From Magnetococcus sp. PR-3 (lineage in GTDB: Bacteria > Pseudomonadota > Magnetococcia > Magnetococcales > Magnetococcaceae), in assembly GCF_036689865.1 (NCBI RefSeq), contig NZ_JBAHUQ010000011.1, positions 97,531 through 161,530 on the forward strand: a DNA stretch of 64,000 bases, in the 5' to 3' direction. The notes under the pieces are model-generated. The model had not been told where the DNA came from, did no database searches, and saw nothing but the letters and a program-made list of their open reading frames with translations. This document shows, piece by piece, positions 13,501-22,642 of the stretch. Within the stretch, counting starts at the first letter, position 1; each line of letters starts with the position of its first letter. The position numbers and the translations under genes are program-made.

Positions 13501-13639
13501 CTGCAAGGCCGGTTAAGGGGGTGGCTAGGTCCAAGATGGCATTTTGTGCCAGGGCATGGGGGGGCATCAACAAAAGAAGCAGTAAAGCTCCTATGTTGCC
13601 AATGCGTTGTACCCATCTCTGCCCAAAAATGCCCTTCAT
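10499..13639 (-). CDS. 7TMR-DISM hybrid histidine kinase with REC and HPt (paralogue)
   Basis: The 1046 residues have the same architecture as the kinase at 1950-5045: signal peptide (1-32), DISM extracellular domain containing [14 protein letters not shown], seven membrane helices, coiled coil, HisKA ([11 protein letters not shown], His near 460), HATPase (GGTGLGLSI), REC (LLLVEDN near 706, [11 protein letters not shown] near 755) and HPt ([11 protein letters not shown] near 903). The two proteins can be aligned along their length, for example [12 protein letters not shown] against [12 protein letters not shown] and [12 protein letters not shown] against [12 protein letters not shown]. This implies a duplication with later divergence of the ligand domain. 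Its stop overlaps the four-PBP kinase start by 4 bp, and it begins 2 bp after the outer-membrane protein gene. Confidence 0.92.
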   Translation of the reverse strand: MKGIFGQRWVQRIGNIGALLLLLLMPPHALAQNAILDLATPLTGLAANPYALALEDQGRNLTITDVQSQAWENRFKSLAHEKTNMGFASRSVWWVRIDAVNHSAQPVTWLVRSPFPHTDHATFYVFPSKGEPDIYELGDSQPFSKRPIPDESHIISVETPAQGSTRIYVRLAFKEVGMISTRLELWSPQTFAEHRDIRGIMRGIYFGGLLFMLTFNIFVYFSTHMREYFWYLIYLLSALISGMAMEGIGHRYFYHDSPFLTDYLHIILVPVALISMIQFGRVFLRTKVHTPRWDKLLKAGMLLALFALLLLATGYKEQMAYLARALAPLIFLLPFLGGWIWYRKEKRARFYTIAWIFGMVFFSFSFSRWYGLHDSHILFTWGGRIGLWVEAAIFSLALADSINILRQEKAEALEREQIALRETKEYLEQKVNERTRDLEEAKIIADQANAAKSAFLATMSHEIRTPMNGILGMAHLSLNTVLTDQQRDYINKIRSSTRYLLEIVNNILDFSKIEAGKLEIEHTPFSLDEVVENLSSLFAAKARSSHLDLQTHITPQTPRALLGDPLRLKQILANLMSNAIKFTDTGWVRVEIETIKQTKTQATLRFAVRDSGIGMSEDQRDNLFGEFIQADSSTTRKYGGTGLGLSICQRLVEQMGSQIQVESRVDEGSLFAFELDFQIVEGTVKGQLDRYLDLNAPTPDFEPASLLLVEDNPTNQQVAKELLEVVGLSVTIVDNGIAAVDRVQKERFDLILMDIQMPQMDGYQATALIRSDKRFADLPIIAMTAHALFSDQERCLAAGMNDHVGKPVEPQHLYHTLARWLPIQPNGSHSSAQQPVVDTSTESLPAELPGIDMVIGLHRVRHNRRLYRKLLQQFYLDHNQALAELESLLSKAHHTQASRVAHLLKGSAGNLGAEPLSEAAATLEQTLKQGLDPQTPLMQLTHAFQEVMAGLASIDLTPEPTQASDTTAVDDTIFQAQVRQLAQLIEEANPEALELLTQLHTAIGAEHEPYLSRITKHLESFRFEDAQKTLSQWNQHREASTKGGVQ

Positions 13640-13641
13640 GC

Positions 13642-14811
13642 TTATAGCCCCTTAAAAAACCAATCCAGACGTATCTCTGCGGTGTTTATGGCCGCGGTGT
13701 TTTTGCCGGTTACGGTATGTCCATAGCTTAGGTAGAACTGGGCTGGAATGCCCATTTTAAACAGCTGAAAACCCAACATGGGGCGAACCATCAATCGGTT
13801 CCAGTCTGAATGGGCTTCTGTGCGCATAGAGCCACCATAGGTTGAACTGGCGGTATCAAAGGATTGTGTTTTGCCTTCAAATTGATGGTCATAGATAACC
13901 ATTATGCCGGGGAGTAGATTCCATTTTCCCATATCCACGGTCCACTGAGGCTCGATCTGAATATGGTGGAGTAGGCCTGGTTGAAACTTCATGCGTGCTG
14001 ACTGGGTCGTGTCGCTGGGAAACGTGGCCTGTTTGTAGCTTGGCAAGCCATAGGTATGGCGGGTTTGTAGATTAATAAAAAAATTCTCAGAAAACTGATA
14101 GTCCGTCCAGCTCCAAAAATCCAAATCCCACTGACCATCCCCTGTTGAGGCATCCTGACTATGGGTTGGATCGGCGACATGTCCTGTGGGTAGACGAATA
14201 CCGCCACCCAGAGCAAAACGAAAACGATCGCTGTTCTGCCCCTTAATGCGCTGTTTAAAGCCTAAAAAAATGTCCCCAAGCTCTGCTCGCTCTGGTTCTG
14301 TGTTGTCTAAAGAGGTAACCGCACCTGTAATGGCCGTCTGCTGGGCTGCGCCGAGCAACCCCCAGCCTGCATCTTGGTTAAGGGTTGTTGACTGGTGGGT
14401 GTCATGGCTTAAAAAAGGGAGCCATAGGCCCATTGTCAGATCTTTATTAACCCCATAATCCAACATGACATCGGTACGGTATAATTTGTAACGTGCTGTG
14501 TTCTCGATGCTATAAACGTTTGTGCTGCTAGAGGCTACCCCGTTGGCGGCTAACTTGTCCAAACCTGCCTGCCCTAGGGATTGACGATGGGTACCATTGG
14601 TATAGTAATCGTTGGCCTGGGCAATGTTTTGGTAGACCCGTGCCCGTAACATGCCCTCAGGCAATAACTTCGCATTAATGGCCCAGCTGGTTGGGCTGTA
14701 TAAAAGGGCTGTAAACCCAATGAGCCATGCAGCGGTTCTTAAACCCAATGTTTGAGGCATGCTTGGCATGACCCTGTCCTTTAAAAAACGGTTGATCAAA
14801 GTGGTCTTCAT
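13642..14811 (-). CDS. Outer-membrane beta-barrel protein, unknown substrate
   Basis: This 389-residue exported protein has an N-terminal hydrophobic segment ([18 protein letters not shown], about 27-44) that fits a signal peptide, with cleavage after SWA. The rest is rich in amphipathic strands ending in aromatic residues ([33 protein letters not shown]) and closes with LDWFFKGL, consistent with a barrel. It resembles the loosely defined MetA-pathway/transporter-like porin group ([21 protein letters not shown]) but I cannot name a family firmly. It overlaps the diguanylate cyclase stop by 4 bp and sits between signalling genes, so it may present or admit the ligand sensed by the three large kinases. 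That role is inference. An internal ATG at codon 14 is an alternative start. Confidence 0.78.
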   Translation of the reverse strand: MKTTLINRFLKDRVMPSMPQTLGLRTAAWLIGFTALLYSPTSWAINAKLLPEGMLRARVYQNIAQANDYYTNGTHRQSLGQAGLDKLAANGVASSSTNVYSIENTARYKLYRTDVMLDYGVNKDLTMGLWLPFLSHDTHQSTTLNQDAGWGLLGAAQQTAITGAVTSLDNTEPERAELGDIFLGFKQRIKGQNSDRFRFALGGGIRLPTGHVADPTHSQDASTGDGQWDLDFWSWTDYQFSENFFINLQTRHTYGLPSYKQATFPSDTTQSARMKFQPGLLHHIQIEPQWTVDMGKWNLLPGIMVIYDHQFEGKTQSFDTASSTYGGSMRTEAHSDWNRLMVRPMLGFQLFKMGIPAQFYLSYGHTVTGKNTAAINTAEIRLDWFFKGL

Positions 14812-15755
14812 GAATACGCCGACTGTACCGTCAAACGGTTACGACCATCATGTTTGGAGGTGTAGAGTAGTCCATCGGCCACTCTAAGCATTTCAACAGC
14901 CGCTTTATCCTTTGTGGGTACCAAGGCGGTCCCCCCTATACTCATGGTTACCATGGGGGCAACCTCAGATTGGGTGTGGGGTATGGCCATATCTTGAATG
15001 GCCTTGAGTAGGGTGTGACCAATTATACGTACCCCCGCCAGATCGGTATCTGGTAGCACACAGGCAAACTCTTCACCACCATAGCGGGCGACCAGATCAG
15101 GTGGCCGACGCACATTGGAGGCCAGCAGTTGGGCGACCTGCTTGAGACATTGATCACCACCATCGTGCCCATAGTGGTCGTTGTAGCGTTTAAAGTAGTC
15201 GATATCCATCATCAGCAATCCCAAAGGGGTTTGGGAACGACAGGAGCGAATCCACTCTTGTTGGAAAAAATCATCAAAATGGCGTCGGTTGGGAATATCG
15301 GTGAGAGCATCGGTAACCGAGAGGGCTAAGATACGCTCATTCATCGCTTTCAGTTCGCGTTTTTGCTGCATTTGAAGTAGGTGTGTACGCACCCGTGCCC
15401 GTACTATTTCAGGGCGGATTGGTTTAGGGATAAAGTCGACCCCTCCAAGCTCAAGCCCCTTGATTTCATCCTTCTCCGAATTTTTTGCGGTGATAAAAAT
15501 AATAGGGATCTCGACTGTTCTAGGGTCGAGTTGTAGTCTTTTACAAGCCTCAAACCCATCCATACCGGGCATAACAATATCCAGTAAAATAAGATCAGGT
15601 TGTGGATCGCTCAGAGCGCGCTCAAGGGCTTGCTCACCATCCATCGCGACTTTGACTTTGTAATCCTGTTTAAGGATGTCATTTAAAATATTGATGTTCA
15701 TACGATCATCGTCAACGATCAATACGCGTGATTTATCATCGCTTTGTATGGTCAT
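14808..15755 (-). CDS. REC-GGDEF diguanylate cyclase
   Basis: This 315-residue response regulator has a receiver (acidic pocket DDD15-17, phospho-acceptor D59 in LLDIVMPGMDG, K111), a short helix and a GGDEF domain with an intact active-site loop (GGEEF, 226-230). It should make c-di-GMP from two GTP. An inhibitory I-site RxxD motif (RPPD, 217-220) sits exactly five residues before the active-site loop, so product inhibition is expected. No EAL domain is present. The receiver is close to those of the receiver-kinase at 826 and the sigma-54 activator at 16758. It starts 27 bp after the small Arg-rich gene with GGGAGCAGGGAC before the ATG, and its stop overlaps the outer-membrane protein start. 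c-di-GMP effectors (PilZ proteins) occur elsewhere in the window. Confidence 0.95.
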   Translation of the reverse strand: MTIQSDDKSRVLIVDDDRMNINILNDILKQDYKVKVAMDGEQALERALSDPQPDLILLDIVMPGMDGFEACKRLQLDPRTVEIPIIFITAKNSEKDEIKGLELGGVDFIPKPIRPEIVRARVRTHLLQMQQKRELKAMNERILALSVTDALTDIPNRRHFDDFFQQEWIRSCRSQTPLGLLMMDIDYFKRYNDHYGHDGGDQCLKQVAQLLASNVRRPPDLVARYGGEEFACVLPDTDLAGVRIIGHTLLKAIQDMAIPHTQSEVAPMVTMSIGGTALVPTKDKAAVEMLRVADGLLYTSKHDGRNRLTVQSAYS

Positions 15756-15782
15756 GTCCCTGCTCCCTAAATCTTTACCTGA

Positions 15783-16004
15783 TCAGATGCTAGAGCTCTG
15801 ATAGGCAAACTGCATGTTTACCTGACGTCGCTCTTTGATGCGACGGCCTCTACCACGGGTGGCTTGATCGTTGGTGTAGCCAACACCGAATAGCCACTGG
15901 ATCATACCAATACGGCGACATTGGCCTTGGCGACGTTCTCCTCGGCGCTGGTTGGGGTAATGCCGAGCAGGTTCTACACTATCTGCCAGTTGCTTCATCT
16001 TCAT
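15783..16004 (-). CDS. Small Arg-rich protein, unknown function
   Basis: This 73-residue basic protein has arginine clusters (NQRRGERRQGQCRR, then RGRGRRIKERRQVNMQ) separated by a short hydrophobic stretch (GMIQWLFGVGY). A strong Shine-Dalgarno sequence (GAGGAG, 8 bases before the ATG) and its place inside the operon, 27 bp before the diguanylate cyclase, support translation. No known domain is recognised. The paired RR-x-x-x-RR pattern could bind nucleic acid, a nucleotide or acidic protein surfaces, but this is speculation. Confidence 0.55.
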   Translation of the reverse strand: MKMKQLADSVEPARHYPNQRRGERRQGQCRRIGMIQWLFGVGYTNDQATRGRGRRIKERRQVNMQFAYQSSSI

Positions 16005-16063
16005 CTTATTTCTCCTCTACGTTTGAATCCTTAACATGATCTATGAGGCGGGGTGTTCCATGA

Positions 16064-16453
16064 TCATGGCCGGTTTAATTGTTCTAACTGGGTTAAAATC
16101 GCCTTCCGCATGTGGGGGATGGCGCTGGATTTGTTGATATAGTGCATCGATGGCCGGTAAGGAATTTCATCGCCTATATGTGCTTCAGGCAGCGCAGAGA
16201 AAATTAAAATGGGAATATCTGCATCGCGCTGCAGGATCTCACGTAGCGTGTGACTGCCAGACATACCAGGCATGGCGGTATCCATGACAATAAGCTGAGG
16301 CTGAAAACCCTCATAGGTGGCCAGGACATCTGATCCATTTTGGACCAATCGGGATTCGGTTTGGCCGCCTGCTTGGAGGATCAACCGAATCAGGCTCAGG
16401 TAGCCGATGTCGCTATCGATTACCATCACTCGGATTTTTTGTTCACGTTCCAT
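16064..16453 (-). CDS. Single-domain response regulator (CheY-like)
   Basis: The 129-residue stand-alone receiver has acid pocket residues D13 and D15 (VIDSDIGY), phospho-acceptor D58 (VMDTAMPGMSG), a Ser at the Thr/Ser switch position (IFSA) and the conserved Lys (YINKSS). There is no output domain, so it must act by protein contact or as a phosphate shuttle or sink, for example for one of the HPt kinases downstream in the operon. It is the first gene of the minus-strand operon that runs to the left edge, 59 bp before the small Arg-rich gene. Its sequence is not close to the three related receivers nearby, so it may have a different partner. Confidence 0.9.
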   Translation of the reverse strand: MEREQKIRVMVIDSDIGYLSLIRLILQAGGQTESRLVQNGSDVLATYEGFQPQLIVMDTAMPGMSGSHTLREILQRDADIPILIFSALPEAHIGDEIPYRPSMHYINKSSAIPHMRKAILTQLEQLNRP

Positions 16454-16757
16454 GGTGCCTACTCCACTTTGCCTTGCATGGCGAGATGGTGAAAAAAGCC
16501 ATGAGTCTTACCCTTATACTAGTCAAGGATTGGGCCAAAGTTGCAGATTGGATGGGTTCCTATGTATATCAGGTAGATAGGCTGTTTATCTGCTGTGGTG
16601 ATGGGCTGTGGAGGGGGTGTTCCAAAATGCACATAAGAAGAGATTTTTTTGCAGGATATGGCTTGTTTAATTAATTAAAACAGTCGGATGTGTTCTTTGC
16701 TTAGGGGTGTGCACATTGGTTAGGGTGTGCAGTTTGGCACACCCTGTTTTAAGCGGG
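16454..16757. other. Intergenic region upstream of the sensor operon
   Basis: About 300 bp separate the sigma-54 activator stop from the first gene of the large minus-strand operon. Any promoter for that operon should lie here. Besides one hairpin next to the activator stop I see no clear promoter motif and no convincing gene. Confidence 0.5.
16722..16745 (-). terminator. Hairpin after the sigma-54 activator gene
   Basis: A 9-bp perfect stem (agggtgtgc / gcacaccct) with a 6-nt loop lies 12 bp beyond the stop codon of the activator gene. There is no good T tract on the minus strand, so it may be a weak or Rho-assisted terminator or an mRNA-end structure. A partial copy of the left arm (ggggtgtgc) lies just next to it. 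Confidence 0.45.
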
Positions 16758-18221
16758 TTATTCCTCTTTTAAATGGCGTAATTTACGGCTAAGGCGGCGG
16801 TTAAGGGCTGTGCGAGAAATACCAAGCAGGCCTGCGGCAATCCCCTGGTTATTGCCAGCTTGATGCATGGCTTGAGCAACCAAAAGGGTTTCAGCCTCTT
16901 CCAGGGTTGGCAGACGGCCATCTATGCTTAGTTCTGTGGTTTCAAGCTGTTCTGGAGCTGTAGAGGGGGTTGTGCGACGCTCTTCAATGGTTTTTTGAAT
17001 ACTCTTCATCGACAGTATGGAGCCTGATCCATGCTGGGCTGCGGCATCAAAGATCATGGCGCGCAGCTCACGGATGTTTCCTGGAAAATCATAGAGTTCT
17101 AAAAGCTTTAATAGCTCCATGGGTGGCTCAAGAGAGTTGCGCCCCATAGCTTGAGCAGCCTCTTTTAGAAAGTGCAGTGTAAGAAGAGGAATATCTTCCT
17201 GACGTTCACGTAAAGGTGGAATCTTGATGTGGTGGGCTGAGAGACGGAAGAAAAGATCCTGACGGAAGCTGCCCTCCTGCATCATGGCATTCAGATCTCG
17301 GTTGGTGGCTGCAACAATGGTTACATCCATAGGGGTCGGTGTATCTGAACCTAATGGGTAGTAGAGTTTTTCTTGCAGCAGGCGCAGTAGTTTAATCTGA
17401 GAAGCAGGATCAAGATCACCAATCTCATCAAGAAACAGGGTGCCCCCCCGTGCTTGTTGAATGATCCCTTTACGGTCTCTATCGGCCCCGGTGAAGGCCC
17501 CTTTTTTATGGCCAAAGAGTGTGTCGGAGAAAGTGGTATCATCCAACCCCGCTAAATTGACAGACACCATCTGTCCGCTACGCCCCCCTAGGTGGTGTAG
17601 TCCTTGGGCGATAAGCTCCTTGCCAACACCAGTCTCACCTGTAATGAGGGCTGGCTCACCTGAGTCTGCCACAGCCTCCATATAGTGAAAGGTGGCACGC
17701 ATTTTTTGGCTGGTGGTCACAATATGGGTAAAAGCATCTGGGTGCTGTAATGCTTCATGGGCCAAGCTGCGACTAAGTGCCCCGACCTGTTTTTGTAGCG
17801 ATTGAGCTTGCCACTGGGCCTCTATGGTTTCGCGGATGCTGCTCTGTAGTGTGATATGGGTATGAATACGAGCCTGCACAATCGCCGGTGAAAAGGGCTT
17901 GGTAATATAGTCCACGGCCCCCAGTTCCAGCCCCCGGGCTTCATCTTCCTCTTCATCCATGGCGGTGACAAAAATAACGGGGATCCCTTGGGTTCGGGCA
18001 TCGGCTTTAAGCTGTGCCAATACCTGAAAACCATCCATATTAGGCATTTGAATATCTAATAGGATCAGGTCGGGTTGGGGGTCGGAGATGGCACGGTCAA
18101 TGGCTTGAACGCCCTTTAAGGCCACTTTTAATAGATAGCGCTCTTTGAGCATATCATTGAGCATATTGATATGCAGACGTTCATCATCAACGATAAGTAT
18201 GCGGTGTTTTTTCTCGGCCAT
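16758..18221 (-). CDS. Sigma-54-dependent response regulator (REC-AAA+-Fis)
   Basis: NtrC-family activator of 487 residues. The receiver has phospho-Asp D56 in LLDIQMPNMDG. The AAA+ domain has Walker A GETGVGKE (about 194), the sigma-54 contact loop GAFTGA (about 241), Walker B GGTLFLDEIGD and an arginine-finger region, and a Fis-type helix-turn-helix (GIAAGLLGISRTALNRRL) closes the protein. It should hydrolyse ATP to open sigma-54 promoters when phosphorylated. I start at the ATG giving MAEKKHRILIVDDE, which matches the lengths of related receivers; a GTG 11 codons upstream is possible and neither has a good Shine-Dalgarno. It lies 246 bp downstream of the hybrid kinase of the stressosome operon and is a likely output of it. 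Confidence 0.93.
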   Translation of the reverse strand: MAEKKHRILIVDDERLHINMLNDMLKERYLLKVALKGVQAIDRAISDPQPDLILLDIQMPNMDGFQVLAQLKADARTQGIPVIFVTAMDEEEDEARGLELGAVDYITKPFSPAIVQARIHTHITLQSSIRETIEAQWQAQSLQKQVGALSRSLAHEALQHPDAFTHIVTTSQKMRATFHYMEAVADSGEPALITGETGVGKELIAQGLHHLGGRSGQMVSVNLAGLDDTTFSDTLFGHKKGAFTGADRDRKGIIQQARGGTLFLDEIGDLDPASQIKLLRLLQEKLYYPLGSDTPTPMDVTIVAATNRDLNAMMQEGSFRQDLFFRLSAHHIKIPPLRERQEDIPLLTLHFLKEAAQAMGRNSLEPPMELLKLLELYDFPGNIRELRAMIFDAAAQHGSGSILSMKSIQKTIEERRTTPSTAPEQLETTELSIDGRLPTLEEAETLLVAQAMHQAGNNQGIAAGLLGISRTALNRRLSRKLRHLKEE

Positions 18222-18467
18222 ACCACGGTCCAGTTGAAAGAAAAGAATCAACACTTAAGATACCCCAACCCTTGGAAGATTCATATGGTTGGGTCGGTTG
18301 CTGTATCGATTAGGTGCCCGCTGCTCTAAGGGTTGCTAAGGGAAGAGGGTTGATTGCTATGCGCTTAGTCCCTGACACGAAGTGTGCTATGGGGGGCGGC
18401 ATTTTCAAGAGAGGCTCTTTGCTCTTGCAGACAGAGTAGACGTTTTTGATAATGCATGCTTACGGGC

Positions 18468-21197
18468 TTATCCCTTGTTGGATTCAACGTCAGTCTGGGC
18501 TTTAAGTGCCGTTAGTTTCTCTAATGCAGTGTCAAACTCATAGTCGTTAATGGTTTCAGACAGTTCATGAATAGGGTTCTTTAACGGCCCGATACCATCC
18601 AAGTTAAGAATGGCTTCAATCACCTGCTGAGCCTCCATATCATCCTCTTCCAAATAGTTTTTGAGCTCTACTAATAAGGCGTTGAAGCGATGTTGATCAA
18701 AAAGAGAGGACGATTCACTCTGCTCGGTTTGTGCTTGGTTCTCCATGGCCAGCCACTGTTCAAGGCCATCTAACACTGGGGTCAGTTGTTGGGTGACCTC
18801 AGTCATATAATGTTCGACATCACGGGATGTTGCCGATGCCATGCAAGCGGCCTCCAAGGCTTCAGCCGCGCGTTGTACGCTTTGTGCGCCAATATTGCCA
18901 GCCACCCCTTTAAGGGTATGTGCCATGCGTACTGTAAGTTCCATATCATCCTTAGCAAGCGCCTGCCTGAAGTGCGCCATGAATTCCCCTTGCGAGGTGT
19001 GGAACTTCCCGAGCAAACGTTTGTATAGCTTGGCGTTGCCCTGAGTGGTTGCCAGACCGGTGGTAACATCAATACCTGGCAGTTCAGGGATGGTGATGCT
19101 CTGTTTTTTTTGTGATGTTTGAGGGGTAGGGGGGGCTGTTTGGGGTGGGTTGGCGGGTTTAATCCACTGGGCCATGGTGGTAAACATTTCACGCACATTA
19201 ATCGGTTTGCCAATATGCCCATTCATACCTGCATTGGTGGCTTTTTCTAGATCACCAGACATCACATTGGCCGTCATGGCAATAACTGGTAGCTCACGCA
19301 AAGTAGGGCGTTTACGGATCTCCTGACAGGCGGTATAGCCGTCCATAATCGGCATTTGAATATCCATGAGCACACCATCAAAAATCTCACCAGAATCCAA
19401 AATGTCCAAAGCGATCTGCCCGTTATCAGCCACCTTTGTTGTTATCCCCCCATTGGCCAGTAGCTCCAGGGCAAGCTCTTGGTTAATTTCATTATCCTCA
19501 ACTAATAGGATGGATGCTCCGCGTAAGCTTTTTGCCGCTTCGGTTTCTTCCGCCTGCCTAGAGGATCCTGTCTCAATTTGGGCAACACCATGCCCAAATA
19601 CCTCCCCAAAGGCACCCAGTAGAGAAGAGGGAATAACGGGTTTTGATAAGATGGATTTAACCGCAACGCGATTCTCCAGAGTGGATGAAATGGCTTCCTC
19701 ACGACCAAAAGCGGTCACCATAATAATGGCGGGGGGCGATTGAAGCGTGATCTGCTGGAGCGCTTGTATGCAGGCAACCCCATCCATCTCTGGCATTTGC
19801 CAATCCATCAATACGATGTCATAGGGGTGGTTGTCTTGATCTTTTTGGCTAATCTCTTCCAGGGCCGCGACCCCGCCATCCACACCCAAGACTTTCATAT
19901 CAAAACTGGAGACCATGGCACATAGAATCTCCCTGGCGGTGGTATTATCATCCACCACCAGTACACGCTGACCAACCAGTGCCTCCTGCTTAACAACCAT
20001 ACGGGGTTTGGGGTTGGCTTGAAGACCCAGCTGGGCTGTAAATTGGAAGATGCTTCCAACGCCAGCTTCACTCTCAATCCAGATCTCCCCACCCATTAAC
20101 TCCACCAGTTTTTTGGAGATGGTTAAGCCCAAACCTGTCCCCCCATATTTGCGTGAGGTTGAGGTGTCAGCTTGGCTAAAGGATTGAAAGAGTTTGGACT
20201 GTTGTTCCGGTGTCATGCCAATGCCGGTATCGCGTACGGCAAAGTGGATCAAAACCGAGTCTGCATCTTGTGCCTTAACCCGTGTGGAAAAAACAATCTC
20301 TCCGTGTTCTGTAAATTTAACCGCATTGTTGCCGAGATTGACGAGAATTTGCCCTAAACGTAGCGGGTCTCCCATCAGTGCCATGGGAAGCTCCAGGTCG
20401 GTATCAAAGAGAAGCTCAACCCCTTTTTCTTCTGCTTTTAAACCCACCAGGTTGGAGAGGTTCTCTAAAATATCTTCCAACCGAAAATCCACCACCTCCA
20501 TATCCAGTTTGCCCGCCTCAATCTTTGAGAAGTCTAGGATATCATTGATAATCCCCAATAGTGATTCTGCAGAGCGATGAACTTTTTCAACGTAATTGCG
20601 TTGTTTAGGGTTTAAATCCGTTCTCAAAGCTAGGTTTGACATGCCAATAATGGCATTCATGGGGGTTCGGATTTCATGAGACATATTGGCTAAAAAATCA
20701 GATTTAGCCTGTGTCGCCCCTTCTGCCAACAGTTTGGAGGCCTTGAGTTCTTGGTTCATCTCCTCCATCTCTTGAAAGAGTTGAGCCCGCGATTTTTCAG
20801 CAAAGATGGCTTGCACGCGCTTTATGGTTTCGGTCTCGAGCGCTGGTACCTCTAGCCTGCAGCTGTATTGGTAATAATCTGTTGCGGCTTCTGTCCCATC
20901 CTTCTTCGATCTCATCACCCCAATGGTGGGGGGGCATGGTGGGGGTGTACTCGGTGTTGAGGGGTGAAACTGGATGATGAGTTGTACATGAGAGAAAGAT
21001 TGCTGAAGGTAGGAGGTCACAACGACAGGCTGATCCAGCAGGGTGGATGCACAATCAAAAAGCCATGCGGAACGGGTGGTGGCATAGAGGGGGGGCATGA
21101 TGATGTTCAGCGCTTTAATTAGCTTACGCCTGAACTCAATACAGCTGCGTTCCCTATCAAGGGTCAGTACTTGGAGATCATGGCGGTTTATAGACAT
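18468..21197 (-). CDS. Soluble hybrid kinase with two receivers and HPt
   Basis: A cytoplasmic hybrid kinase of 909 residues with no membrane segment. The N-terminal ~120 residues contain a helix pattern ([26 protein letters not shown]) reminiscent of the first half of RsbT/RsbW-type ATPases. Then come a coiled coil, HisKA ([11 protein letters not shown], His near 171), HATPase (GGTGLGLTI near 359), REC1 (VLVVDDN near 409, [11 protein letters not shown] near 464), REC2 (ILLVEDN near 562, [11 protein letters not shown] near 611) and HPt ([14 protein letters not shown] near 757). It overlaps the RsbT-RsbX gene by 10 bp, so the two are translationally coupled. The inferred role is to receive the stressosome signal and pass phosphate from the HPt to a response regulator, perhaps the sigma-54 activator downstream. 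Confidence 0.92.
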   Translation of the reverse strand: MSINRHDLQVLTLDRERSCIEFRRKLIKALNIIMPPLYATTRSAWLFDCASTLLDQPVVVTSYLQQSFSHVQLIIQFHPSTPSTPPPCPPTIGVMRSKKDGTEAATDYYQYSCRLEVPALETETIKRVQAIFAEKSRAQLFQEMEEMNQELKASKLLAEGATQAKSDFLANMSHEIRTPMNAIIGMSNLALRTDLNPKQRNYVEKVHRSAESLLGIINDILDFSKIEAGKLDMEVVDFRLEDILENLSNLVGLKAEEKGVELLFDTDLELPMALMGDPLRLGQILVNLGNNAVKFTEHGEIVFSTRVKAQDADSVLIHFAVRDTGIGMTPEQQSKLFQSFSQADTSTSRKYGGTGLGLTISKKLVELMGGEIWIESEAGVGSIFQFTAQLGLQANPKPRMVVKQEALVGQRVLVVDDNTTAREILCAMVSSFDMKVLGVDGGVAALEEISQKDQDNHPYDIVLMDWQMPEMDGVACIQALQQITLQSPPAIIMVTAFGREEAISSTLENRVAVKSILSKPVIPSSLLGAFGEVFGHGVAQIETGSSRQAEETEAAKSLRGASILLVEDNEINQELALELLANGGITTKVADNGQIALDILDSGEIFDGVLMDIQMPIMDGYTACQEIRKRPTLRELPVIAMTANVMSGDLEKATNAGMNGHIGKPINVREMFTTMAQWIKPANPPQTAPPTPQTSQKKQSITIPELPGIDVTTGLATTQGNAKLYKRLLGKFHTSQGEFMAHFRQALAKDDMELTVRMAHTLKGVAGNIGAQSVQRAAEALEAACMASATSRDVEHYMTEVTQQLTPVLDGLEQWLAMENQAQTEQSESSSLFDQHRFNALLVELKNYLEEDDMEAQQVIEAILNLDGIGPLKNPIHELSETINDYEFDTALEKLTALKAQTDVESNKG

Positions 21198-22222
21198 TTG
21201 ATCACCACACAGGATGCATCGTCCGTCATTTTGGCGGAGGCGTGCATCACCTTGTCCACGAGATGTTTGGCTTTAAGGGGCGAGCCTCGGACCAAAAACC
21301 GGCAGGGTGCGCTCTCTGAAACACCATCTGAGGCGAGCATGATAATATCACCAGAAGTGATGGCCGTAGATTGAGGGAGGATGTTGCGCATGCGCTCACC
21401 TAAAATGCCATCTCGCGAGACCCCCCGCCAATTGCGGAGACTAATGGTGCGGATATGAACATTACCGATCCCTGCAAAGGATAACCGACCACTGGCGCGA
21501 TTGAGCAAGGCTAAACCTGCCGCAGCGCCGCGGGTACCTTTGGCCATGTCATGCAGCATGTGTAGTAGGGCATCAAGATCCTCAGAAGGTGCATTTTGCA
21601 CCGCTTCACTGAGTTTTTTTGTTAAAGCATGTGCTTCTGCACCGTGGCCAGAAACATCTATAATACCAAACAGTAAACCAATATCTGTCGGACGAATGAT
21701 CAAACTATCGCCACTCTGTTTTTCATGGGGGTGGGGGCGGTTTACGTGGGCATGCTCTATCTTTATAAACCGGCTGGTGTCGGTTGTTTGGGTATAGCCT
21801 GTCACACGTTTATGTTGTTCTGAAATACAGCCATCCAACCATTTTATGGAGGTTACAGTGGTGCCTTTACCAACCCCGGTTTCAATGTTCATGGAAGACA
21901 TAATACGGCGTACAGCAGATAGGCCTAACCCCAAGGTTCCTGCTGTGCTGTAGCCTTCCTGTATGGCACTTTCAACATCATGTATGCCAGCCCCTTTATC
22001 CCGCGCAATCACCTGTATGGCATCATGTCCTGCATCATCAATTCGGTTGATGGAAATTCGACCACGTTGAGCAAACTTTAAAATATTGGTACCCAACTCA
22101 GAAACAACCGTAGAGATCAGTACCCGCTCTTCAACACCGATATCCTCCATAATGGGAAGAGATTGTGTGCGGGCAACTGCGGCATGCAGGCTGGCCATGC
22201 TATCGATGGTAAAGTTGGTCAA
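21188..22222 (-). CDS. RsbT-like switch kinase fused to RsbX-like PP2C phosphatase
   Basis: This 344-residue protein has two parts. Residues about 1-135 are an HATPase_c_2 switch-kinase domain like RsbT: N-box Asn in [34 protein letters not shown] and [10 protein letters not shown]. Residues about 150-340 are a compact PP2C/SpoIIE phosphatase like RsbX, with metal-binding Asp in [18 protein letters not shown] and MLASDGVSE. In Bacillus, RsbT phosphorylates RsbR/RsbS and then leaves the stressosome, and RsbX, a separate protein, resets them. Here one polypeptide could do both. The start is TTG, chosen because GGAGG lies 5 bases before it; the first in-frame ATG is 8 codons later. It lies 36 bp after the RsbS-like gene. 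Confidence 0.88.
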   Translation of the reverse strand: MTNFTIDSMASLHAAVARTQSLPIMEDIGVEERVLISTVVSELGTNILKFAQRGRISINRIDDAGHDAIQVIARDKGAGIHDVESAIQEGYSTAGTLGLGLSAVRRIMSSMNIETGVGKGTTVTSIKWLDGCISEQHKRVTGYTQTTDTSRFIKIEHAHVNRPHPHEKQSGDSLIIRPTDIGLLFGIIDVSGHGAEAHALTKKLSEAVQNAPSEDLDALLHMLHDMAKGTRGAAAGLALLNRASGRLSFAGIGNVHIRTISLRNWRGVSRDGILGERMRNILPQSTAITSGDIIMLASDGVSESAPCRFLVRGSPLKAKHLVDKVMHASAKMTDDASCVVIKCL

Positions 22223-22258
22223 TCGTGCCTCCGTTAACGGGCGTGTAACCCTCTCTAC

Positions 22259-22627
22259 TTAGGCTTTTTGAAACTTCTGTAGGGCTTCATCCAATCCAAA
22301 GAAAAAATGAATACCTTCTGTATGGGCACCCGCTTCGACCAAATATAACACCACGCCGGCTGATAAGCTGACAATGGCGGGTTGGGCTTTAAGTAGATGC
22401 ACCGTATCAAAAAAACGGCGCAGACGGTCAAACTCACTCAAGCTCATGACATCCACAGCAGAAAAATCCACCACAACCGCTTCAACTTTTTGATGGCGCA
22501 TCTGTTCAAGGATATCGTGACACATGGCCTCAAAATGGTTGCTATCCAGATCGGCCTGCATGGTTACCACCAAAATATCTTGAACCTTGGTAACCGCTAT
22601 CATGGCGTTATTTTGGCTGATGAACAT
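22259..22627 (-). CDS. rsbS: RsbS-like STAS domain protein
   Basis: Single STAS domain of 122 residues, aligned by eye with RsbS (VVVDFSAVDVMSLSEFDRL; PAIVSLSAGVVLYLVEAGA; GLDEALQKF). RsbS forms the stressosome core with RsbR and holds RsbT until phosphorylated on a serine. The residue aligned with the canonical serine appears to be Leu, flanked by serines on both sides (MSLSE), so the phosphosite may be shifted by one position. The ATG at 22627 is used; a TTG two codons upstream is possible, and neither has a good Shine-Dalgarno, so coupling to the upstream gene (15 bp away) is likely. It sits between the RsbR-like and RsbT-RsbX genes, the classic order. Confidence 0.82.
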   Translation of the reverse strand: MFISQNNAMIAVTKVQDILVVTMQADLDSNHFEAMCHDILEQMRHQKVEAVVVDFSAVDVMSLSEFDRLRRFFDTVHLLKAQPAIVSLSAGVVLYLVEAGAHTEGIHFFFGLDEALQKFQKA

Positions 22628-22642
22628 GGTCAATAATCAGCG

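Noticed and set aside
15783..16004. Reading the small Arg-rich protein as a PilZ fragment because of its RxxxR pattern
   Set aside because: There is no DxSxxG motif and the protein is too short for a PilZ fold.
18365..18457. 30-codon minus-strand open frame between the hybrid kinase and the sigma-54 activator
   Set aside because: It begins with ATG 10 bases after the kinase stop, but has no good Shine-Dalgarno and no recognisable feature; length is within chance expectation.
18468..21197. Reading the N-terminus of the hybrid kinase as an active RsbT-like ATPase
   Set aside because: The N box and glycine boxes required for ATP binding are not present in the first 130 residues; only a weak helix resemblance remains.
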